A stretch of DNA of 64,000 nucleotides from Acinetobacter calcoaceticus (GTDB lineage: Bacteria > Pseudomonadota > Gammaproteobacteria > Pseudomonadales > Moraxellaceae): the NCBI RefSeq assembly GCF_004345325.1, contig NZ_SLVJ01000002.1:124001-188000 (forward strand). The letters run 5' to 3'. Positions within the stretch are counted from its first letter, which is position 1. Each line of letters begins with the position of its first letter. The notes under the pieces were generated by a model. The model did not search any database and had not been told where the DNA came from. It worked only from the letters and a program-made list of their open reading frames with translations. Positions 39,030-48,672 of the stretch are shown here, in pieces. Position numbers and translations under genes: made by a program.

Positions 39030-39722
39030 GTGTTTAAGCCGATTGTCATGACCATGCTCGTGGTAGCAAGTTTATCTGGTTGTAGTTTTATCTCGGGGGG
39101 CACGGGTAGTGCACCCGTAGGTACAGAAAGCGGTGTTCGTTCTTTGGGACAGGTCTTTATTGACTCCTCAATCGAGCGCACCGCCAAAATTAACCTGTAT
39201 AAATTGGATACTCGATTTAAACAATCTCGGGTTAATATCAATAGTTTTCACAGTAATGTTCTATTGACGGGTCAAGTGCCTGATGCTTCACTGAAACAGT
39301 TGGCTGAAGACAATGCACGTGCCATGAGTGATGTTAAAACCATTCATAACTATATAACGGTAGGCAATCAGATTGGTTACAGCACAATCATGCAAGACTC
39401 CACTGTGACCGCAAACACCCGTGGCTTGGTGATGAAAGCGCCTATGGTTTCTGACAGTAAAGTCCTGATCCATACTGAAGATGGTGTGCTATATGTGATG
39501 GGGCGTTTAAACAATGCCGAGATCACCGATCTGAATGATGTGCTACAAAAAGTGGGGAATGTCACCAAAATCGTTACTTTGATTGATAACACCCAACAAG
39601 CCAATACACAAAGCAATACACAGGGCAATGCCTTGATGGCGCCAAACAATGCCCCGATGGTGGAAACGCCTGTCGCCATTGATCCAAATGTGGCAGAGCC
39701 AGATCAAAATGTTCAACCTTAA
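39030..39722 (+). CDS. dolP: BON-domain outer-membrane lipoprotein, DolP/YraP-like
   Basis: A 230-residue lipoprotein with leader MFKPIVMTMLVVASLSGC and two BON domains (about residues 45-110 and 125-195). The Gln/Asn-rich tail of about 30 residues looks disordered. DolP maintains outer-membrane integrity in E. coli. Start GTG 39030 follows AAGGAG. The rsmI-lpoA-yraN-dolP order supports the call. Confidence 0.87.
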   Translation: MFKPIVMTMLVVASLSGCSFISGGTGSAPVGTESGVRSLGQVFIDSSIERTAKINLYKLDTRFKQSRVNINSFHSNVLLTGQVPDASLKQLAEDNARAMSDVKTIHNYITVGNQIGYSTIMQDSTVTANTRGLVMKAPMVSDSKVLIHTEDGVLYVMGRLNNAEITDLNDVLQKVGNVTKIVTLIDNTQQANTQSNTQGNALMAPNNAPMVETPVAIDPNVAEPDQNVQP

Positions 39723-40608
39723 GCTGGCGCAGGCAGAGCAGTGGGGACGCAGTAAGTACGATCAGTTCAAACAGCAAGCAAAACGATTTAGATTGTACGA
39801 TTTGGGCAGCATTGCTTTGAATGGTCTGAGTTCAAAGCGAAGTTATCGACTCACTGAAAATATCGCTTATGGACTCAAAGCCAGACAACGCTTGGATGTA
39901 TATATCTCCAATCACAATCACTTTGTTGAGCGTCCTCTGGTGGTGTTTGTTTATGGTGGTGCATGGGCACATGGTGATAAAAGCAGTTATCGCTTTGTTG
40001 GCGAAGCCTTAACACGGTTTGGTTATGATGTGGCGGTGATCAATTATCATCATGCGCCTAGACATAAATTCCCAAGCTATATCGATGATCTGGCCTTAGC
40101 ATTGAACTACTTAGACAAGCAGCAGCATCGTTTGGGTATCAGTACTCAGCGTATTGCACTCATGGGGCATTCTGCTGGTGCATTCAACATCTTGTCTTTG
40201 CTTTATCATCCTCAATCTGTGCAATGTATTGCCAAAGCTTCGATTCAAGCGGTTATTGGGCTTGCAGGACCGTATCATTTTGATTATCTCGGCGATGCAC
40301 TGGCCCAAGATGCATTTGAACAAAGTGTCCCTTATCAACAAGTCATGCCCTATTACTTTGTCAGTAATAATCAAGTGCGGCATTATTTATTCTTGGCTGA
40401 GCGCGACCAAATCGTGAAAGATCAAAATAGCTTTGATCTACATGAAAAACTGCTGGCGGAGGGTAATCATAGCCAAATTGATGTGATTCCTCGTACCAGC
40501 CATATTTCAATTATGGCGAGTTTTGCCAGTCTTTTTAGTGGCTTATTTGATACGCGTAGCCGAATTATTCAAGCTTTGGATGAGACTTTTCAGGCACAAC
40601 GACGCTAG
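39709..40608 (+). CDS. Alpha/beta hydrolase (esterase-type)
   Basis: About 299 residues. The oxyanion motif FVYGGAWAHGDK and nucleophile elbow MGHSAGAFN place it in the hormone-sensitive-lipase/carboxylesterase-like group; the acid and His are plausibly in LAERDQIVKD and PRTSHISIM. No signal peptide is seen. The start ATG 39709 overlaps the dolP end by 14 bases. The substrate is unknown. Confidence 0.8.
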   Translation: MFNLKLAQAEQWGRSKYDQFKQQAKRFRLYDLGSIALNGLSSKRSYRLTENIAYGLKARQRLDVYISNHNHFVERPLVVFVYGGAWAHGDKSSYRFVGEALTRFGYDVAVINYHHAPRHKFPSYIDDLALALNYLDKQQHRLGISTQRIALMGHSAGAFNILSLLYHPQSVQCIAKASIQAVIGLAGPYHFDYLGDALAQDAFEQSVPYQQVMPYYFVSNNQVRHYLFLAERDQIVKDQNSFDLHEKLLAEGNHSQIDVIPRTSHISIMASFASLFSGLFDTRSRIIQALDETFQAQRR

Positions 40609-40673
40609 TTGATCTGGAGACGAAAGGCTTGATTGAGGGGGCTCGGCCCGCTCAAGTGTGCCAGGCATTTTGT

Positions 40674-41438
40674 TCAATCATTTTGTTCAGTCATGGCCTG
40701 TTGATGGATCACATGTTGGATCATGCGATAGGCAATACTGCCTGCAAAGGGGATTTCAGGCAATTGATCAAATTTGAAAAATTGCGCATCACTGATTTCC
40801 TCTTCCTGTAACACGATATCACCCGACACATATTCAGCTTTGAAGGCCAACATCAGATTGCTCGGAAAAGGCCAGGGTTGGCTAGACAAATATTGAATGT
40901 TTTTGACTTTAATCCCAACTTCCTCTTCGGTTTCTCGTTGTACCGCTTCCTCTAAGGTCTCTCCAACCTCGACAAAGCCTGCGATGAGACCATACATTTC
41001 AGTATTGTTTTTTGCGTTTTTCGCTAACAAGATCTCATCTTTGCCACGAGTGATCACCGTGATGACACAGGGTTGTACCCGAGGATATTGATGGTAAGCA
41101 CAGTCTGGACACACCATGGCATATTCAGTGGCATGGACCTGCGTGACTTGGCCGCAGTGACTACAATATTTATGATTGCGTCGCCATTCTAATAACTGCA
41201 TTGCTCGGCTGGCTTGTTCAAATTCTGCTGTGGACCAGAGGCTGATCAGTTGGCGAATTGGCATCAATTGATAACCCGCAGGAATCTCGGCAATCTCCAA
41301 TAAATCTCGTGCAATCACCTGATCGCCAGTGTGTAAACTGACGTCATCGGCCAGTTTTTCGACCTGTGGCAGTTGTAACTGACTGTCTACCAGAAGTTGA
41401 TGATGATGAAATATATAAGCGAGCGAGAGTTCAGACAT
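40674..41438 (-). CDS. nudC: NAD+/NADH diphosphatase
   Basis: A 254-residue Nudix hydrolase. A zinc ribbon (CSHCG...CPDC, near residues 95-115) precedes the Nudix box GFVEVGETLEEAVQRETEEEVGI. The NudC-specific SQPWPFPSNLML follows it. It cleaves NADH and can remove NAD caps from RNA. Confidence 0.93.
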   Translation of the reverse strand: MSELSLAYIFHHHQLLVDSQLQLPQVEKLADDVSLHTGDQVIARDLLEIAEIPAGYQLMPIRQLISLWSTAEFEQASRAMQLLEWRRNHKYCSHCGQVTQVHATEYAMVCPDCAYHQYPRVQPCVITVITRGKDEILLAKNAKNNTEMYGLIAGFVEVGETLEEAVQRETEEEVGIKVKNIQYLSSQPWPFPSNLMLAFKAEYVSGDIVLQEEEISDAQFFKFDQLPEIPFAGSIAYRMIQHVIHQQAMTEQND

Positions 41439-41488
41439 AGCGGGTGGTCACTTTTCAATATTGGCGATGAGGGGAAGCAAAGGCCAGT

Positions 41489-43093
41489 TTATTTGGCAAA
41501 CAGACAAGGTTCACCATTTTTCTCTTGGTATTGTTGCATCCATTGCTCATGAGCGGCACGTTCTTCATCAGAAGGGAGAATCACAGCCAATTCTATATTG
41601 AGATGTGTAGTCGTATTTAAGCTGTTTTGAGCATCACTTTGCGTAGAGAGGGCATCCATATCAAAGGAAACCTGACCACCTGTCATGGCCAAATAGACAT
41701 CTGACAGAATCTCAGCATCGAGTAAGGCACCATGGAAGGTACGGTCACGTTGCTGGATGTCATAACGGCGCACCAGGGCATCGAGCGAGTTCTTTTGTCC
41801 CGGATGTTTGCTCTTGGCCAAGGCTAGGGTGTCAGTGACACTACACACTTCGGACAGGGCTTGATAGCCGCTGCGTTTAAACTCCATGTTTAAGAAGTTC
41901 ATATCGAAGGCCGCGTTATGCGCGATAATTTCCGCACCTTTGAGATATTCAAATAATACCGCAGCAATCTCAGCGTATTTGGGTTTGTCGACCAAGAATT
42001 CATCGGTGATGCCGTGAATATCAGCAGAGTCTCCAACGGGTTTCTCTGGATTGATATATATATGAATCGAACTGCCTGTGAGTTTACGATTGATCATTTC
42101 AATCGCACCCACCTCAACGATACGATCGGTATCTTGGAAGTAAAAACCCGTGGTTTCAGTATCGAGGATCAGCTGACGTGGGCCTTGTAAGGCGACAGTC
42201 GCAGGGGTAATCACGATATGCGGATGATTCGAGGTGATCTGTAAACTTGACGAAGCTTCTGTGGCTTCAGGTAGCGTTGCTGATGTTGCTTCAGTGACGA
42301 CTTCAGCTTGTGTCGTTGCTGTTGATTCAGTTGTAATATCAGCTTGCGTTGTCATTGCTGCTGTTTCTGCTGGGGCCTGCTGGACAGTGTCAACAATCGC
42401 TGCAATCGGATGCCGATTTTGATCTTCTGAACTTGGATCAGTCGCAGAAACCTCTACGTCTAGATCCACTGCATTTTCATCACATTGTTCAGTTTCCGCA
42501 TCCATCAGGTCAAAACCAAATGGGTCGTCTAATAGCCAGTCGGCTTCAGCTTTTTTTTTTGGCATCGTGTCGGCTTCAATATTTTCTACAGTCTTTGGAT
42601 TACTTGCTACAGACTTTTCATTGAGATGGATCACTGTGGTTGCAGTGGTTGGTTTGCCTTGTAAAATCAGCGCTTGGGTGTGGTCTGCACCACGGTTGGC
42701 AAGTTGATCGGCTTTTTCATTGCCCGGATGACCTGCATGACCTTTGACCCAATTCCATTCGATTTGTCTATTTTCACAAATTTGATCGAGTTCTTTCCAG
42801 AGATCTGGATTTTTAACATCTTTCCAGTTTTTCTTTTTCCAACCGGTGATCCATTCGGTAATCCCACGTTTAACATAAGTGGAGTCGGTCCAAATAATCA
42901 ACTGATCTGTAGGGGCACAAAAACGGATGCCTTCAATCGCAGCACGCAGCTCCATGCGGTTGTTAGTGGTATTTGCTTCACCGCCGCATAGCTCATGTTT
43001 TTGCTTTTCATCGATGACATATGCACCCCATCCCCCTAAACCTGGATTACCACGACAAGCACCATCCACATAAAGTGTGATTGTTTGAGACAT
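41489..43093 (-). CDS. Fusion of ribonuclease HI and DNA polymerase III epsilon (proofreading exonuclease)
   Basis: A 534-residue fusion. Residues 1-145 are RNase HI with catalytic Asp10, Glu48, Asp70 and Asp129. Residues about 150-300 are an acidic, Thr/Ala-rich linker without predicted fold. Residues about 305-500 are the DEDDh exonuclease, with Asp311 and Glu313 in LDTETTGF, HNAAFDMNFL, and HGALLDAEIL. No separate rnhA or dnaQ is in the window. Such fusions are known in Acinetobacter relatives. ATG 43093 gives the standard RNase HI start. Confidence 0.93.
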   Translation of the reverse strand: MSQTITLYVDGACRGNPGLGGWGAYVIDEKQKHELCGGEANTTNNRMELRAAIEGIRFCAPTDQLIIWTDSTYVKRGITEWITGWKKKNWKDVKNPDLWKELDQICENRQIEWNWVKGHAGHPGNEKADQLANRGADHTQALILQGKPTTATTVIHLNEKSVASNPKTVENIEADTMPKKKAEADWLLDDPFGFDLMDAETEQCDENAVDLDVEVSATDPSSEDQNRHPIAAIVDTVQQAPAETAAMTTQADITTESTATTQAEVVTEATSATLPEATEASSSLQITSNHPHIVITPATVALQGPRQLILDTETTGFYFQDTDRIVEVGAIEMINRKLTGSSIHIYINPEKPVGDSADIHGITDEFLVDKPKYAEIAAVLFEYLKGAEIIAHNAAFDMNFLNMEFKRSGYQALSEVCSVTDTLALAKSKHPGQKNSLDALVRRYDIQQRDRTFHGALLDAEILSDVYLAMTGGQVSFDMDALSTQSDAQNSLNTTTHLNIELAVILPSDEERAAHEQWMQQYQEKNGEPCLFAK

Positions 43094-43310
43094 AATTTGA
43101 ACCAATGAATTGAAATTTAGAGTTGAACATCAGGGTTGAAGAATTTATTGTATATGCAAATTCGGCATTTCAGCGATAAATCTCGAATATTTTTAACTTC
43201 TTGTAACATTTGTAATCGATTCGCGATTAAGAATGGTCTTGTGTGGGGAGTACCCTCCACTAAAATGACCTGGATAAAATAAATTAACGCTTTGTTGTTC
43301 GGAACTTTGT

Positions 43311-46300
43311 ATGTATAAACCTAGTCAAGCTGTCATGCAGCCCTCAGCTTCTCATTTTTTTAAAATCTCATTACTGACGTCAGCACTTGCAGCATTAGGT
43401 TTAACCACAGGTTGTTCCACCACACCAACCAAACCCGCCTCAAGCTCACAACAAAATATGGGCATGTTAGATGCCAACAGTCTGAGTTCCCTCGAAGATT
43501 TACTTTCTGCGACCGACATGCGTGCGGTGGAAGGCGATCGCTTACAGATTTTAAAACATGGTGATGTGTGGAAGCGCATGACGGTTGGTTTTAAAATGGA
43601 TCTGGAGCATTGGGATCCACGCATCGATGCACAACGTAGTTGGTTTATTTCCAGACAGCCTTATCTTGATCGTCTGAGTGCACGTGCTTCACGTTATTTG
43701 TACCATACAGTGAAAGAAGCTGAGCGCCGTGGTCTCCCTACCGAATTGGCATTGTTACCGATCATTGAAAGTTCCTATGACCCTGCCGCAACCAGTAGTG
43801 CAGCTGCGGCAGGGATGTGGCAGTTTATTCCCAGTACCGGCAAGGTTTATGGTCTAAGACAAACAGGTCTCTATGATGGACGCCGTGATGTGGTCGAATC
43901 CACCCGCGCTGCATATGAGTTTTTAGGCAGTTTGTATAATCAATTTGGTTCCTGGGAACTGGCGCTAGCCGCCTATAACGCCGGTCCTGGTCGTATTCAA
44001 CAAGCGATTAACCGCAACCAAGCTGCAGGCTTACCAACTGATTATTGGTCTTTGAAGTTGCCGCAAGAAACTATGAACTATGTGCCACGTTTCTTGGCTG
44101 TAGCGCAAATTATTAAAAGTCCACAACGTTATGGTGCGAGTTTACCGCCTATCGCAAACCGTCCGCATTTTAGGGAAGTTGCTGTGCCTGCGGGTTCGCA
44201 ATTGAATCAGATCGCCAATTTGACAGGGCTGAGTCGCGCTGAGCTGTATGCATTGAACCCGGGTCATCGTGGTGAAACGGTGGATGCTTCGAGTCCTATG
44301 CGAATCTTGATCCCCGCTGATCTCAACCCCAATATCGATGCTAAGCTCAAAACCTTACAAGGTGGCAGTAGTGTCTGGACGGCTTCTTCAAATAGCAACA
44401 TGCCATTGAGCACCACGGCGCCAGCGACAACTCAAGCTTCAAGCGTCATCACAACTACGCCTGCATCGGTTAAACAACCGTCGACCCCGACCTATACCGC
44501 CAATACCCTGAGTAATACTACTTTTAACAACAATAACCAGCCCAAAACCACAGCGAGTCTACCACGTAATACCCCACAAGGCTCCAATGCTTTAGCCAGT
44601 TTTGCGTCGAATGCGGATGTTCCAAGTGCACCGCGTATACCAGTAGCAATCACCCAGGCCGCGAATGTTAAGCCTGTAAGTATTGAACCACCAATTTCAA
44701 ATAAAGAGCGTGAGCAAATTCAGGCTGCAGTAAAAGCTGAAAACAGTAAAGAAACCGTCCAGCAAGTGCTGCAACCTAGAGCGAGTGCAGCAGAAACCGA
44801 TGCAGTGGTTAAAGAGATTACTGCTTTGGCACCTCAAGGCACTGAGGTGGTTGATCCTTTAGATGGGAAAATCAAGCTGACCGCCATTCAAACCAGCCAA
44901 TCTGTGGCTGAGCAGCAGGGCAAAGAAGTTTCAGTTGGCTTCTCTTATCCGCGTGGCGTGGCTGAAAATACCCCAGCAAGCTCAGTCGAAGCACAGCTGA
45001 ATCAAGGTAAAGCCTATGTTAAAAATAGTGACGATATCTTGGTTGTCGCACCGAAGGGTAAACGTAGTACTTATACGGTCGTCGCGGGCGATACCCTTGC
45101 GATTATTGCGGCTAAAAATGGTGTCAATTGGCGAGATGTAGCCAAGTGGAACCAAGTCGATCCCAACGGTACTTTATTTGCTGGGACCACTTTATATTTA
45201 TACGATGCCAATCCTGCTTCAAGTAATGCCAGTACCCCAAGTAGCGCAACCACTACATCTGCACGACCTACGAGTTATGTGGTTAAGCCAAATGATAGTT
45301 TAACGGGTGTTGCTGAACAATTTGGTCTAAGTGTTCAGCAATTGGCGAGTTTTAATAATTTGTCGGTGAGCAGTAACTTGTGGGTGGATCAAAAATTAAA
45401 TTTAGTGGAAACATCCAATAGCAATAACAAAGCCAATGACAGTAGTGCCAATACCAAAGATCAAAAAAATAACGGCCGTAGTGACGTTAAGGTTAAAACC
45501 AAAGTCTATGTGGTCAAACGCGGAGAGTATTTAAAACTGATCGCAGATCGCTATGCCATGTCCAATCAGGAGTTGGCTGATCTGACCGATGGTTTGAGTG
45601 CAGGCAGCAGTTTATTGGTTGGGCAAAAAATTAATGTCCCATTGCAAGAACTCAGTGCTACAAAAGACTCCAAAGTCGAAACGAAAGTGGAAAGCACTAA
45701 AAAAGAATTTAGTTATAAGACCGAGTCTTATAAAGTTCAACGTGGTGAAACCTTGTCGAGTATTGCAGCGCAGTCCAAGCTGAGTCTCAATGAATTGGCA
45801 GAGTTAAACCAAATTGCGCCAAACAAAGGTCTCATGGTGGGACAAAGTATTAAGATCCCAGCAGGAACCACCACACCAGACAGTTATACCGTACAACCCG
45901 GTGACAGTTTGTCGGCAGTGGCCAGCAAATATAATTTATCGGTGAGTAAAGTTGCTGATCTGAATGGTCTGAGTGTGAGCTCAGGTGTGATGGTCGGGCA
46001 AAAGTTGAAACTGACCGGTGAGCCTGATGCAAAAGTGAAGCAAAACAATGCAGCTGATGATGCTGATAGTCATACGGTAAAAGCAGGTGAAACTCTGGCC
46101 AGTGTGGCGAAAAAGTATTATATGCAACCGAACTACTTGGCCGACCTCAATGGCCTGTCCCGCACTGCCAATTTACGTGCTGGGCAGCGCCTAAAAATTG
46201 ATCGTGGTACGGCAAAGCAATTTTCAGCTCAGGAAGAGAAGAAGCAGGTAGAGAAAGTAGTTAAAGCACCGGTTTCGAGTAAGAGTACTGAGAAATATAC

Positions 46301-46583
46301 CGTGAAAGCAGGTGAGTCATTGACGTCTATTGCAGCGCGGGTGGGCGTTTCTGTTCCAGAGCTTGCAGCGATGAATGGCTTGACCGCTAAAACAGCATTA
46401 CGCCGTGGTCAAAGCATCTTGATCCCTAAAACGGTGGTGTCTTATACCGTGAAAAGTGGCGACTCTTTGATTCGTTTGGCCAGCAAATATGGGGTCGGAA
46501 CTGAACAATTGGCAGAAATGAATGACATGAAGCCGAATGCCAATCTTAGAATCGGTGCGGTGATTAAAGTTCCGAATCTATAA
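43311..46583 (+). CDS. mltD: LysM-rich membrane-bound lytic transglycosylase, MltD-type
   Basis: A 1,090-residue lipoprotein with lipobox at ALGLTTGC. The SLT domain (about residues 120-260) has the catalytic Glu near residue 153 (LPIIESSYDP), GMWQFIPSTGKVYGL and ALAAYNAGPGR. A degenerate LysM follows near residue 285. A low-complexity Ser/Thr/Asn region comes next, then eight LysM repeats in the C-terminal half (YTVxxGDSL pattern, from about residue 585 to the end). E. coli MltD is far shorter, with two LysMs. It cuts peptidoglycan glycan strands. Confidence 0.92.
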   Translation: MYKPSQAVMQPSASHFFKISLLTSALAALGLTTGCSTTPTKPASSSQQNMGMLDANSLSSLEDLLSATDMRAVEGDRLQILKHGDVWKRMTVGFKMDLEHWDPRIDAQRSWFISRQPYLDRLSARASRYLYHTVKEAERRGLPTELALLPIIESSYDPAATSSAAAAGMWQFIPSTGKVYGLRQTGLYDGRRDVVESTRAAYEFLGSLYNQFGSWELALAAYNAGPGRIQQAINRNQAAGLPTDYWSLKLPQETMNYVPRFLAVAQIIKSPQRYGASLPPIANRPHFREVAVPAGSQLNQIANLTGLSRAELYALNPGHRGETVDASSPMRILIPADLNPNIDAKLKTLQGGSSVWTASSNSNMPLSTTAPATTQASSVITTTPASVKQPSTPTYTANTLSNTTFNNNNQPKTTASLPRNTPQGSNALASFASNADVPSAPRIPVAITQAANVKPVSIEPPISNKEREQIQAAVKAENSKETVQQVLQPRASAAETDAVVKEITALAPQGTEVVDPLDGKIKLTAIQTSQSVAEQQGKEVSVGFSYPRGVAENTPASSVEAQLNQGKAYVKNSDDILVVAPKGKRSTYTVVAGDTLAIIAAKNGVNWRDVAKWNQVDPNGTLFAGTTLYLYDANPASSNASTPSSATTTSARPTSYVVKPNDSLTGVAEQFGLSVQQLASFNNLSVSSNLWVDQKLNLVETSNSNNKANDSSANTKDQKNNGRSDVKVKTKVYVVKRGEYLKLIADRYAMSNQELADLTDGLSAGSSLLVGQKINVPLQELSATKDSKVETKVESTKKEFSYKTESYKVQRGETLSSIAAQSKLSLNELAELNQIAPNKGLMVGQSIKIPAGTTTPDSYTVQPGDSLSAVASKYNLSVSKVADLNGLSVSSGVMVGQKLKLTGEPDAKVKQNNAADDADSHTVKAGETLASVAKKYYMQPNYLADLNGLSRTANLRAGQRLKIDRGTAKQFSAQEEKKQVEKVVKAPVSSKSTEKYTVKAGESLTSIAARVGVSVPELAAMNGLTAKTALRRGQSILIPKTVVSYTVKSGDSLIRLASKYGVGTEQLAEMNDMKPNANLRIGAVIKVPNL

Positions 46584-46657
46584 GTCAATGTAGCGGGCCA
46601 CTTGCGGCTAAGTGGATGGGTTGAAAGCATCATTGAAGATTGATTAAAGGACGTTTC

Positions 46658-48499
46658 ATGCAACAGCGTAGGTCTGTGGTAAATACCCTGAGTGGCATGA
46701 TGCTGGCGCTCTACGCCTCGATGGCATGGTCTGAAGTTCAGACCACGCCATACTTGTCTATGTATAGCACACCATTGTATTTGCAGCATCAAGCAATGCC
46801 TTATGCCAATCCCAATGCGCCCAAGGGGGGCATCATGACCCTGCGGGACAGCGGCACTTTTGACAATCTCAACAGCATGAACGGCAAAGGTACCTTTGTG
46901 GCGGGGGTGAATTTTCTGTTTGATTCGTTGATGAGTCGATCTTTAGATGAACCTGGGGTGATGTATCCCTTATTGGCTGAAAAAGTGACGCTAGATCCAA
47001 AACAGAGCAGCTCAATTATTTTTCATCTCAACCCCAAAGCACGTTTTAGCAATGGCACGCCAGTCACTGCTGAAGATGTGAAATTCACGTTTGATACCTA
47101 TCAGAGCAAAGCCAATTATGGTTTGCAGATGTATATTGCTGATCTGGCCAAAACTGAAGTGCTGTCACAGCATCAAGTGAGAATGACCTTTAAATCCAGC
47201 AACAATACCGAGTTACCCAGTATCTTGGCTGAGTTGTCGATTTATTCCAAAGCAGATTGGAATGGCAAAGATTTTGGTCGGGCCACCATGACCCCGATCT
47301 TGGGTTCAGGCCCTTATATGATTGATCGTATTGATGCGGGTCGCAGTATTACTTATAAGCGTGATCCGAACTATTGGGCCAAAGATCTACCAGTGAATCG
47401 CGGTCGCTATAATTTTGATCAGATTAAATATGTCTATTACCGTAATTTAAATACGGCTTTCGAAGGGTTTAAAACTGGTCAATACACCCTGCACGAAGAG
47501 AAATACACCCGAACTTGGGTTTCAGGCTACAACTTCCCAGCAGTCAAAGCGGGCATGATTCAGAAAACCAAGATTAAGCTTGAAAACCCTGTGCCAACAC
47601 AAAGCTTTATCTTTAATATGCGCCGTGCGCCTTTTAACGACATCCATCTGCGTAAAGCGCTCAGCTTGGCCTATGACTTTGAGTGGATGAACAAGGCGAT
47701 GTTTTATGGGCAACTGCAGCGCTTAAATAGTTATTTTCAAAACAGCGAACTAGAAGCCAAATCCACCCCAAGTGCTGCAGAGTTAAAAGTCTTACAACCG
47801 TATTTAAATCGTTTGGAACCGATTCAACGCCAAGAAGTGTTGCTGGATTGGAAATATCCTGCCTCTGATGGCAGTGGATTTCATCGGGATGGTTTACTTC
47901 AGGCACGGCAAATTTTACTTGATGCAGGCTACCGTTATCAAAATGGTCAATTGCTGGATCGTCAGTCCAAACCCATTCGTCTGGAGTTTATGATTCATCA
48001 GGATGGTTTGCAGCGCACCTTGATGCCTTTTGTGCGCAATGTGAAAAAACTGGGGATCGAGGTGAATATCCGTTTGGTGGATGTGCCGCAATACCTAGAG
48101 CGCATTCGTCGTTATGACTATGATATGACCTCATTCGTAATGCCGCAGTCCTTGAGTCCGGGCAATGAACAGGCGCAGATGTGGGGCAGTAAAGCCGCAG
48201 ATGAGGTGGGTAATTACAATCTGTCCGGGATTAAAAATCCAGTCATCGATGAGGTGATCCAGAACATCATACGCGCACCGAATCGGGAGCAATTGGTATT
48301 ACAGACCCGAGTGTTGGATCGTTTGTTGCGTTCTGGCTATTATCAATTGCTGACTTATAACAAACCCGATACTTGGATTGCGTATTGGAATATTTATCAA
48401 TTTCCAAAGTTGACGCCAAAACTCAGCACCGGATTTGAGTTTTGGTGGGTAGATCCACAGCAAGCTGCCAAGGTGAACCAGTACTTATCGAGAAAATAG
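46658..48499 (+). CDS. yejA: Peptide ABC transporter substrate-binding protein, YejA-like
   Basis: About 613 residues with a signal peptide (cleavage near SMAWS) and the SBP_bac_5 fold: LDPKQSSSIIFHLNPKARFSNGTPVTAEDVKFTFD and RRAPFNDIHLRKALSLAYDFEWMN. YejA-type proteins bind oligopeptides in the periplasm. AAAGGA precedes ATG 46658. Confidence 0.88.
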   Translation: MQQRRSVVNTLSGMMLALYASMAWSEVQTTPYLSMYSTPLYLQHQAMPYANPNAPKGGIMTLRDSGTFDNLNSMNGKGTFVAGVNFLFDSLMSRSLDEPGVMYPLLAEKVTLDPKQSSSIIFHLNPKARFSNGTPVTAEDVKFTFDTYQSKANYGLQMYIADLAKTEVLSQHQVRMTFKSSNNTELPSILAELSIYSKADWNGKDFGRATMTPILGSGPYMIDRIDAGRSITYKRDPNYWAKDLPVNRGRYNFDQIKYVYYRNLNTAFEGFKTGQYTLHEEKYTRTWVSGYNFPAVKAGMIQKTKIKLENPVPTQSFIFNMRRAPFNDIHLRKALSLAYDFEWMNKAMFYGQLQRLNSYFQNSELEAKSTPSAAELKVLQPYLNRLEPIQRQEVLLDWKYPASDGSGFHRDGLLQARQILLDAGYRYQNGQLLDRQSKPIRLEFMIHQDGLQRTLMPFVRNVKKLGIEVNIRLVDVPQYLERIRRYDYDMTSFVMPQSLSPGNEQAQMWGSKAADEVGNYNLSGIKNPVIDEVIQNIIRAPNREQLVLQTRVLDRLLRSGYYQLLTYNKPDTWIAYWNIYQFPKLTPKLSTGFEFWWVDPQQAAKVNQYLSRK

Positions 48500-48531
48500 C
48501 CTAAGCATCATATAGCCTAAGCAATCGTGGC

Positions 48532-48587
48532 TAAGTGCAGTGGCTTAAGTTCAGTGATTTAAGTGCAGTGGCTAAAGTGTAGTGGTT
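48532..48587 (+). repeat. Four tandem copies of a 14-bp repeat between yejA and yejB
   Basis: Units start at 48532, 48546, 48560 and 48574 with consensus TAAGTGCAGTGGCT; units 1 and 3 are identical and 2 and 4 vary. Just before it, TAGCCTAAGCA occurs twice (near 48497 and 48513). The 14-base period and position show it is not coding. Confidence 0.85.
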
Positions 48588-48672
48588 TAAGCCTTTAGCC
48601 TAGCCACTGAGATTCAACAGCGTCTACCAATGTCATTAAAAATAATCGTGCAGTCATAAGGAATCAAAACCG

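Noticed and set aside
40629-40811. Short plus-strand frame after the alpha/beta hydrolase gene
   Set aside because: It overlaps the 3-prime end of nudC on the other strand and has no supporting features.
42234-42991. Plus-strand frames opposite the RNase HI-DnaQ fusion linker
   Set aside because: They arise from the repetitive Thr/Ala/Val codons of the linker read on the other strand.
45071-46583. Repeat array suggestive of CRISPR or a satellite in the transglycosylase gene
   Set aside because: The repetition is coding LysM repeats of about 45 residues with variable spacing; the DNA copies are diverged.
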